A DNA stretch of 64,000 nt from Aureicoccus marinus (GTDB taxonomy: Bacteria > Bacteroidota > Bacteroidia > Flavobacteriales > Flavobacteriaceae): the NCBI RefSeq assembly GCF_002954325.1, contig NZ_MQVX01000001.1, forward strand, positions 749,546-813,545. The letters run 5' to 3'. The notes below the pieces were generated by a model. It did no database searches. It was not told the origin of the DNA and saw only the letters and a program-made list of their open reading frames with translations. The position numbers and the translations under genes were made by a program. Positions 58,970 to 64,000 of the stretch are shown here, piece after piece (the first letter of the stretch is position 1; every line of letters starts with the position of its first letter).

Positions 58970-59644
58970 CTAACTCGCTAATGCAGAACGGTGGTGCAAC
59001 CTTTTTTTGGTCAGGGTACAGTGACCGTGTTGGCAGAGTACACCATAACGTCGCTTGCTGTCCCAGATAAACCAGTCGCAGCCGGCATATTTCTTTTTAA
59101 TATGTCGACTTAAGAGGGGAATGATGTCGTAACGGGGATGCAATTCCGCACACCAGAGGGTTTCGTTGGTCTTGCGCAATTGAAGCTCTTTCTCGTGGCG
59201 TACTTTTTCATTTTGAACTTCACTCGCCGCTTTTTCCAAGGCTTTGTGTACTTCGGGGTCCATGGGCCTTGCTGAATCTACCTGGCTCAGAAAATTGAAG
59301 AGGGCCTGATTGAGGTATTTCTTTTCGGCCAAATAGGCAAAATAGGCGATACGAGCAGAGGGCTTTTTGTTCTTATCCAGTTCATGCCAAAGTTGACGAG
59401 CAATCGACTGATTAGCCAGGATGTACTTGGTCGTTTTAAAAATGGAGGTCTGTTCTGCTTGCCCTCTTTGCAAAGCGACCTCTTGGCTGTTGTTCATCTT
59501 TCTTCGGTGCCAAATGGCCGTCAGAAATCCATTAAAACTACCATCGTACGATAAGTGCAATACAGACTTATTTGAATTGAAGTCTTTTTGTTGTCTCAGT
59601 TGAACTTGAGATGTTCCGATAGGCATACTATTTCTGTTCATCAT
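58970..59644 (-). CDS. TIGR03915/DUF4130 family putative DNA repair protein
   Basis: 224 residues. The opening LHLSYDGSFNGFLTAIW and the C-terminal block HKALEKAASEVQNEKVRHEKELQLRKTNETLWCAELHPRYDIIPLLSRHIKKKYAGCDWFIWDSKRRYGV match the TIGR03915 family (linked in many genomes to a radical SAM protein and to uracil-DNA glycosylase-like proteins). The radical SAM partner is not adjacent here. The start is uncertain: ATGs at 59644, 59641 and 59626 all precede the conserved start by over 20 residues. A TACTTTTG -7 box at 59658-59665 (minus strand) lies close to it and overlaps an operator-like site. Confidence 0.75.
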   Translation of the reverse strand: MMNRNSMPIGTSQVQLRQQKDFNSNKSVLHLSYDGSFNGFLTAIWHRRKMNNSQEVALQRGQAEQTSIFKTTKYILANQSIARQLWHELDKNKKPSARIAYFAYLAEKKYLNQALFNFLSQVDSARPMDPEVHKALEKAASEVQNEKVRHEKELQLRKTNETLWCAELHPRYDIIPLLSRHIKKKYAGCDWFIWDSKRRYGVLCQHGHCTLTKKRLHHRSALAS

Positions 59645-59663
59645 CTTGGAATTTGGTCAAAAG

Positions 59664-59714
59664 TATGGAAATAATCCAAATTATGGAAATAATCCTTGAA
59701 GATGGATTTAATCC
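59664..59714. promoter_or_regulatory. Three operator-like GGA-N5-TCC sites in a divergent promoter region
   Basis: TATGGAAATAATCC occurs twice (59664-59677 and 59682-59695), and a third related copy, ATGGATTTAATCC (59702-59714), contains the palindrome GGATT-T-AATCC. Spacing is 18 and 20 bases. On the minus strand TACTTTTG at 59658-59665 and on the plus strand TACTTTTG at 59724-59731 match the TAnnTTTG -7 consensus, so sites 1-2 lie over the leftward promoter and site 3 lies just upstream of the rightward -7 box. This fits binding by the LexA-like repressor encoded next door. Confidence 0.65.
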
Positions 59715-59749
59715 ATTTTTTGTTACTTTTGAATTCATATTCTAGTTAA

Positions 59750-60514
59750 ATGGGAGAAAAAGACATTAGTGCACAGCGGTTTTCGGAGCTAAGAAGAAGT
59801 CTTGGACATACACAGGCCCAGTTTGCCGAGCTTCTAGCGATAGGCCCCACGACGGCTGATATAGAAAGGGGTAAAACCAAATTGTCCGGAAAAGTGGTGA
59901 TGGAGTTGTTGCGCCAATTTAATATTAATCCTCTTTGGTTATACGGCCTGAGTAATGAACAATACGCACAGCCCAAGTCGGCAGATGTCTTGCCCAAAGT
60001 GGTGACGGTAGATTCCTCGGACCGGGAGAATATGGTTTTGGTCAATGCGAAAGCCGCTGCAGGATATCCTCAGAATATTGCAGACACCAGCTGGTATGAG
60101 CAATTACCGGCCTTTGATCTCCCCATTCCGGAATTTCGAAACGCCACCTACAGAGGTTTTCAAGTAGAGGGGGACAGTATGCTTCCCAGTTTGAGACCGG
60201 GTGATTGGGTGATGTCCCGAGCGGTTGAACATATTGATCAGGTGAGCCCAGGTCGTATGTATGTAGTTGTTTTGCAAGACGCCGTTTTGGTGAAGAAAAT
60301 TGAAAGACCACCCAACTCAAATAATATTAGATTGGTTTCGCTCAACGAGCATTATCCGCCTTATGAGATTAAAGCCTTTTTAATTCAGGAACTGTGGGAA
60401 GTGAGTAGCAAACTGACCTTTCAGCTGGACACCACAAGTGAAAGCGCCTTACTGAAGCAGTTACAGCAGTCCATGGTTGATCTGAAAGCAGAACTCAATC
60501 GGGCAAAAGCCTAG
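59750..60514 (+). CDS. LexA-like transcriptional regulator (XRE HTH plus S24 peptidase)
   Basis: 254 residues. An XRE-type helix-turn-helix is at about residues 10-60 (RFSELRRSLGHTQAQFAELLAIGPTT). The C-terminal S24 domain has the Ala104-Gly105 cleavage site (AKAAAGYPQ), nucleophile Ser143 in VEGDSMLPSLRPGDW, and the general base Lys182 or Lys183 in LVKKIER. It is thus expected to self-cleave upon a RecA-type DNA damage signal. It is divergent from the DNA-repair-type gene at 58970, with operator-like repeats between, and probably autoregulates. It is closer to phage CI-type repressors than to classical winged-helix LexA. Confidence 0.85.
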   Translation: MGEKDISAQRFSELRRSLGHTQAQFAELLAIGPTTADIERGKTKLSGKVVMELLRQFNINPLWLYGLSNEQYAQPKSADVLPKVVTVDSSDRENMVLVNAKAAAGYPQNIADTSWYEQLPAFDLPIPEFRNATYRGFQVEGDSMLPSLRPGDWVMSRAVEHIDQVSPGRMYVVVLQDAVLVKKIERPPNSNNIRLVSLNEHYPPYEIKAFLIQELWEVSSKLTFQLDTTSESALLKQLQQSMVDLKAELNRAKA

Positions 60515-60516
60515 TC

Positions 60517-61244
60517 TTACCAATAAAGCGCAGGAATATCTTCTTTCTTGGAATAACTCTCTACCGGTCCCATGCCAAGTGTTACAGGACCAATCTTATG
60601 ACTTTTTGGTAGAAAAGTTCCCGTCTGTGTGACGAGCCAATCGTCCCAGCTTGCTTCCAGGCCTCCAATGGGAAGAATATTTACCCACATCAAATAGGCG
60701 CGTGGGTATCCATCATCATTTAAAAGCCACAAATAGCTATCACCGGGCGTACTGCCCCCTGTGCGGTAAGTTACCAACAGGGCTTTTTCTCCTTCCCATT
60801 CTACTAAGCGTCTTTCAGTTCCGGGATCGAATACCTTATAGGGCGCAACAAGCCAAAAGGAATCGTTATTGAACAAGTCTGTCGCCGTTTCAACCACTTC
60901 CTTTTTTTCGTCTCCTTCCAAGGATTTCCCATTTTTCCAGGCTTTAGATTTGGATGGGTTAGAAAGGAAGAGCTTTGCGCGTTGTTCCTGCCACTGCATC
61001 CACACGACCCCCATTTCTTTATCCCAGAGGTAGCGGTTTTCGCCCCCGCGATAACTCCACTTTAAAAATCGTGTTTGCTCATAAATGGTATCATTTAAAG
61101 CATTCAGCATTTTGATGGCTAAACCGTCAGCTTGGGGCCCGGAGATCCCTGCGGTACAGGTTTACTGAGGAACCAGGGAAGGCTCAAAAGGAGACCTAAT
61201 AAAATAAGCAAAACGATGCCGAATAACTTAAGCTTCTTTTTCAT
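60517..61244 (-). CDS. Membrane-anchored protein of unknown function, single-base frameshift
   Basis: The frame starting at ATG 61244 gives MKKKLKLFGIVLLILLGLLL, a signal/anchor helix, and runs to a stop just after the run GGGG at 61134-61137. Adding one G there joins it to QADGLAIKMLNALNDTIYEQTRFLKWSYRGGENRYLWDKEMG and to the stop at 60517, a 242-residue protein. The soluble domain has Trp-rich beta-strand character (WMQWQEQRAKLFLSN; PRAYLMWVNILPIGGLEASWDDW), as in periplasmic or lipid-facing beta-sandwich proteins. No domain recognised. The start overlaps the ATP-grasp stop by 17 bases, so the two are probably an operon. Confidence 0.65.
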
Positions 61245-62154
61245 CGAGGTAGTGTTTTACAGCTTTAGCAAGTAAAGGGGCTGCATTCTCGTCCTTTCTA
61301 AACCAAAGCTCAGGTTCAATTAATTCTATTTCTGCCAGTGCCCAATGACCTGCGTTGTCTTTGAAGAGGTCCACTCGTGCATACACCGCTTCAAATGGGC
61401 AGGCCTTGACGACATTCATGGCTATTAGCTGTTCTTCCTTTGTCGGGCGACACTCGTACAGACTGCCGCCAAAGTCATCCTGTACCCGAAAATCTCCTGA
61501 TTTCGCTTTTTTAAGTACGGCATGACTGTAGTCACCTCCAAAAACCATGTAACTTCTTTCGCCCTCCAGAGGCACATGGATTTGAAATTCCTGAAGTAAA
61601 AAGTCATGGGAAGCAATTAGTTCTTGGTAGGTTTCTTCATAAGAGGCCAATTCCTCCGGCTCAATGAGATAGGTGTGATAAGCACCTCCAGAAATACAAG
61701 GCTTGAGGACACAGCGTTTATCGGAAGCACCTCCCTTTTGAAGCTGTTGATAGTGTTCCTGTAAGCTTTTCTTATTGCCTTTTTTTAACAAAACAGTATT
61801 AGGGATGCGAATACCCTTTTCTTTAAGTTCCAGCAAATAGTGCTTGTCCAGGTTCCATTCAATTAGCTCTGCTGAATTGATTAGCTGACATTGCGTTCGA
61901 ACCGATTGAAGCCAACCCTTGAACTCGTCAATTCGAGTAAAATAGTCCCAAGTGGCCCGAAACAAAGCGGTTTTCGTGGAGCTCCAGTCAAAGTCGGGAT
62001 CATCCCAGGCCTTTCGGACGACACGCAGACCCAGCCCTTCCAAAGCTGTCTTGAGCAAAGCATCTTCGGTCATTATGTTTTGAACCAGATGATCTGGGTC
62101 TTCGGGTTGTAAGTAGTCGCTTTTATTGAGCAAAACAACATCCCATTCTTTCAT
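61228..62154 (-). CDS. ATP-grasp family ligase
   Basis: 308 residues with the RimK/glutathione-synthetase-type ATP-grasp pattern: FRATWDYFTRIDEF, WNLDKHYLLELKEKGIRIPNTVLL, VLKPCISGGAYHTYLI (ATP-lysine and loop), LLQEFQIHVPLEGERSYMVFGGDYSHAVLK and the metal-binding end YARVDLFKDN...LAEIELIEPELWF. It probably joins a carboxylate to an amine; substrates are unknown. It is followed by the anchored protein gene with a 17-base overlap. A good promoter (TTG-N20-TAACTTTG) lies directly upstream. Confidence 0.82.
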   Translation of the reverse strand: MKEWDVVLLNKSDYLQPEDPDHLVQNIMTEDALLKTALEGLGLRVVRKAWDDPDFDWSSTKTALFRATWDYFTRIDEFKGWLQSVRTQCQLINSAELIEWNLDKHYLLELKEKGIRIPNTVLLKKGNKKSLQEHYQQLQKGGASDKRCVLKPCISGGAYHTYLIEPEELASYEETYQELIASHDFLLQEFQIHVPLEGERSYMVFGGDYSHAVLKKAKSGDFRVQDDFGGSLYECRPTKEEQLIAMNVVKACPFEAVYARVDLFKDNAGHWALAEIELIEPELWFRKDENAAPLLAKAVKHYLDEKEA

Positions 62155-62174
62155 AGTTGGCGTTTAGAAGGTAG

Positions 62175-62205
62175 CAAAGTTAGGAGGGAAAGGCTCAAAA
62201 GCCAA
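62175..62205 (-). promoter_or_regulatory. Promoter of the ATP-grasp gene
   Basis: On the minus strand TTG (62205-62203) and TAACTTTG (62182-62175) are separated by 20 bases, an exact match to the Bacteroidota TTG-N17-23-TAnnTTTG pattern. The ATG at 62154 follows about 20 bases after the -7 box. The -33 part lies inside the end of ggt. Confidence 0.6.
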
Positions 62206-63883
62206 CGGCTTTATCATCTCCGCGTGGATCCGCCCCTCCTTCGAGCTGCCCATTGGGAAGCACCCGGATGGCGTCCACTTTTCCGATAATTCTAGTTCTT
62301 CCTTCGTTAATAATGTACCCTTTACTTTTAAGTAAGGTGATGGTTTCTGTCGAAATGGTGTTAGGCTCAAACATCAATAAGTCGGGGACACCTTGGTGGT
62401 GAATTCGGGGAGCATTTACAGCCTCTTGCATACTCATTCCGTGCTCATATACATTGAGAATGGTCTGAGCTACCGCCGTTATAATCGTGGAGCCGCCAGG
62501 GGTACCGACCACCAGCCAAAGCTTTCCGTTTTGTTCAACAATGGTAGGGGTCATGCTGCTCAACATTCTCTTTTCTGGCGCAATGCTGTTGGCCTCGGCT
62601 CCTACGAGTCCAAACATGTTGGGGACTCCTGGTTTAGCGCTAAAGTCATCCATTTCGTTATTCAAAAAGAACCCGAGGGGAGCGCAGTACAATTTGGATC
62701 CGTAGGCTCCATTGAGGGTTGTCGTTACAGATACGGAATTGCCAAAGGGATCAACAATAGAGTAGTGGGTTGTTTCATCCGATTCGACCACTTCAATATT
62801 GCCATAAGTCACATCTGCAGAGGGGGTAGCTCGATCAAAGCTAAATCCTTTCATGCGGTCTTTCAGGTACTTTTTGTCTAAGAGGGTTTCTTTTGGAATG
62901 CTTACAAAATCAGGATCTCCCAAAAAGTAATTTCGATCCGCATAGGCTCTTCTTGCGGCCTCAGAGAAAAGTTGAATGCTTGCGGCTGAATTATGGCCCA
63001 TTTTCCGGAGATTGTAAGGCTCCATCATCCCCAATATTTGTCTCATAGTCATCCCTCCACTGCTGGGCGGACTCATGGAGATGACCCTTAATTTTTTATA
63101 GTCAAAAACCACGGGGTCTCGCCAAACAGCTTCATAGCGAGCAAGATCTTCTTCTGTTATAAAGCCTCCTTGTTCCTGCATAAAAGCCGCTAACTCTTTG
63201 GCCATATCCCCCTTATAAAACTCATCAGGCCCGTTTTTGGCGATCCGGCGAAAGGTATTTAGCAGGGCCGGGTAGAACAGAGTATCTCCGGCTTTTACGT
63301 TTTCGAAATGTGCAGTATTATCTCCATTGACCTCTCTAAACACCTCCTGAACACGGCCTAGACGAGCTGCTTGCTTTTCTGTTGCGGGAACCCCTTTTTC
63401 CAGTAATGCAATGACGGGTTCCAGTAATTCCTCCCATGGAAGACTTCCAAATCGCTCATGAACGGCTTTCATTCCTGCCAGCGTTCCGGGTACACCAACC
63501 GCTGTCGCCCCTTTGGTACTCATCTCGGGAATTACATTACCCAAGGAATCCAGATACATGTCTTTATGGGCTGCAAGAGGAGCTTTTTCTCGGTAATCCA
63601 AACCACCTGTTTGTCCATCGGCCAATCGAAAAACCATAAATCCACCTCCACCAATATTTCCTGCGAAAGGATAGGTGACGGCCAGCGCGAGTTCAGTTCC
63701 GACCATGGCATCAAAGGCGTTTCCTCCTTTTTCCATAATACTGACTCCAACGGCGGCCGCTTCTTCTCTGGCGGCCACGACCATAGCCTGTTTACTGACC
63801 AGCCCTGTAGGTTTAGAAGGAATAATTTTAGGCCCGCAAGCCGTAAAAAGGATTAGTACTCCGAGGTAAATGAGTCTCCGCAT
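62195..63883 (-). CDS. ggt: Gamma-glutamyltransferase (lipoprotein)
   Basis: Ntn hydrolase that cleaves gamma-glutamyl bonds of glutathione and related peptides. It has 562 residues. The N-terminus MRRLIYLGVLILFTAC ends in a lipobox with Cys16, indicating a lipoprotein. Autoprocessing gives a small subunit beginning at Thr371 in ETTHYSIVDPFGNSVSVTTTLNG, followed by the LLNNEMDDF-type loop (FFLNNEMDDFSAKPG) and LSSMTPTIVE. The product glutamate could link functionally to the oxoprolinase operon at 19-22 kb. It starts 31 bases inside the preceding gene. Confidence 0.94.
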   Translation of the reverse strand: MRRLIYLGVLILFTACGPKIIPSKPTGLVSKQAMVVAAREEAAAVGVSIMEKGGNAFDAMVGTELALAVTYPFAGNIGGGGFMVFRLADGQTGGLDYREKAPLAAHKDMYLDSLGNVIPEMSTKGATAVGVPGTLAGMKAVHERFGSLPWEELLEPVIALLEKGVPATEKQAARLGRVQEVFREVNGDNTAHFENVKAGDTLFYPALLNTFRRIAKNGPDEFYKGDMAKELAAFMQEQGGFITEEDLARYEAVWRDPVVFDYKKLRVISMSPPSSGGMTMRQILGMMEPYNLRKMGHNSAASIQLFSEAARRAYADRNYFLGDPDFVSIPKETLLDKKYLKDRMKGFSFDRATPSADVTYGNIEVVESDETTHYSIVDPFGNSVSVTTTLNGAYGSKLYCAPLGFFLNNEMDDFSAKPGVPNMFGLVGAEANSIAPEKRMLSSMTPTIVEQNGKLWLVVGTPGGSTIITAVAQTILNVYEHGMSMQEAVNAPRIHHQGVPDLLMFEPNTISTETITLLKSKGYIINEGRTRIIGKVDAIRVLPNGQLEGGADPRGDDKAVGF

Positions 63884-64000
63884 AGTTCTTCGAGTTTCTT
63901 CTGCGAAAAGGTAATCAAATCCGCAAAAAGGGCGAAGAAGTCGCCTTCAAAAGCGCTGTAGTTTTTCCGTAGATCTCGAGTAGCCATTAACATATTGGAT
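63853..64000 (-). CDS. C-terminal end of a probable ACP phosphodiesterase (cut by window edge)
   Basis: Open frame of 48 codons entering from the right edge and ending at TAA (63853-63855). The visible end, NMLMATRDLRKNYSAFEGDF followed by FALFADLITFSQKKLEELCG, resembles the C-terminus of DUF479/AcpH proteins (SNMxxAVxDLxxxYxxFxxDFxxFFxxL). AcpH removes phosphopantetheine from acyl carrier protein. Only the tail is visible, so the call rests on pattern memory. It overlaps the start of ggt by 31 bases. Confidence 0.55.
   Translation of the reverse strand, partial: SNMLMATRDLRKNYSAFEGDFFALFADLITFSQKKLEELCGDSFTSEY

Noticed and set aside
1..64000. CRISPR arrays, insertion sequences, prophage, tRNA or rRNA
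   Set aside because: No regularly spaced long repeats, transposase, integrase or phage structural genes, and no RNA-gene folds were recognised on either strand.

Overview
The window is a gene-dense chromosomal segment of a marine-type member of the Bacteroidota, most likely family Flavobacteriaceae. The evidence is the tpx-dgkA-ftsK block, a long class II ketol-acid reductoisomerase inside an ilvD-B-N-C-A operon, a fused branched-chain 2-oxoacid dehydrogenase E1 alpha/beta, the complete lack of purine-rich Shine-Dalgarno sequences, and -7 promoter elements of the TAnnTTTG type. Base composition is moderate (roughly 45-50% G+C by eye) and even. I see no prophage, insertion sequence, CRISPR array, tRNA or rRNA, and no stretch over 300 bases without a gene.

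Layout. 1-6.2 kb (minus strand): ftsK (cut by the left edge), dgkA, tpx, nhaC and a PLP-dependent sulfur amino acid lyase, the last divergent from an Lrp/AsnC regulator. 6.3-18 kb: a dihydrolipoamide dehydrogenase, small membrane genes, an acyltransferase, an FMN reductase, tilS, dsbD, a penicillin-acylase-type hydrolase, yifB/comM and a small zinc-ribbon protein resembling Vsr/DUF559 nucleases. 18.4-21.9 kb: a translationally coupled 5-oxoprolinase operon (pxpABC) led by a divergent NRAMP-family transporter and preceded by phased repeats. 22-30.5 kb: the branched-chain amino acid operon ilvD-ilvB-ilvN-ilvC-ilvA followed by a GapN-like aldehyde dehydrogenase. 30.5-44 kb: recG, an M1 aminopeptidase, a patatin, envelope proteins, an FMN-dependent glutamate-synthase-like oxidoreductase, an M20 amidohydrolase, uvrD/pcrA and an orphan sensor kinase. 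44-55 kb: a Sua5/YciO protein, an OmpA lipoprotein, a glycosyltransferase, holA, two DoxX proteins, the E1 fusion, an outer-membrane barrel fused to a degenerate M1 domain, and a LOG-family protein. 55-60.5 kb: a DNA-repair-flavoured cluster of uvrA, a small protein resembling the UvrD C-terminal domain, a TIGR03915/DUF4130 protein and a LexA-like S24 repressor with three operator-like sites in the divergent intergenic region. 60.5-64 kb: a membrane-anchored protein of unknown function, an ATP-grasp ligase, gamma-glutamyltransferase, and the end of a probable ACP phosphodiesterase.

An important caveat: six genes (lpdA, dsbD, ilvA, the M1 aminopeptidase, ompA and the gene at 60517-61244) are interrupted by single-base deletions, seven in total, mostly in short homopolymers. 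Restoring one base at each site gives full-length proteins with the expected motifs. This pattern points to sequencing or assembly error rather than real gene decay, and I annotate these as single genes.

The strongest leads for something new are the three GGA-N5-TCC operator sites controlling the LexA-like/TIGR03915 pair, the pseudo-M1/outer-membrane-barrel fusion, the stand-alone UvrD-tail-like protein next to uvrA, and the NRAMP-like transporter of the oxoprolinase operon, which has lost the canonical metal-binding motifs.
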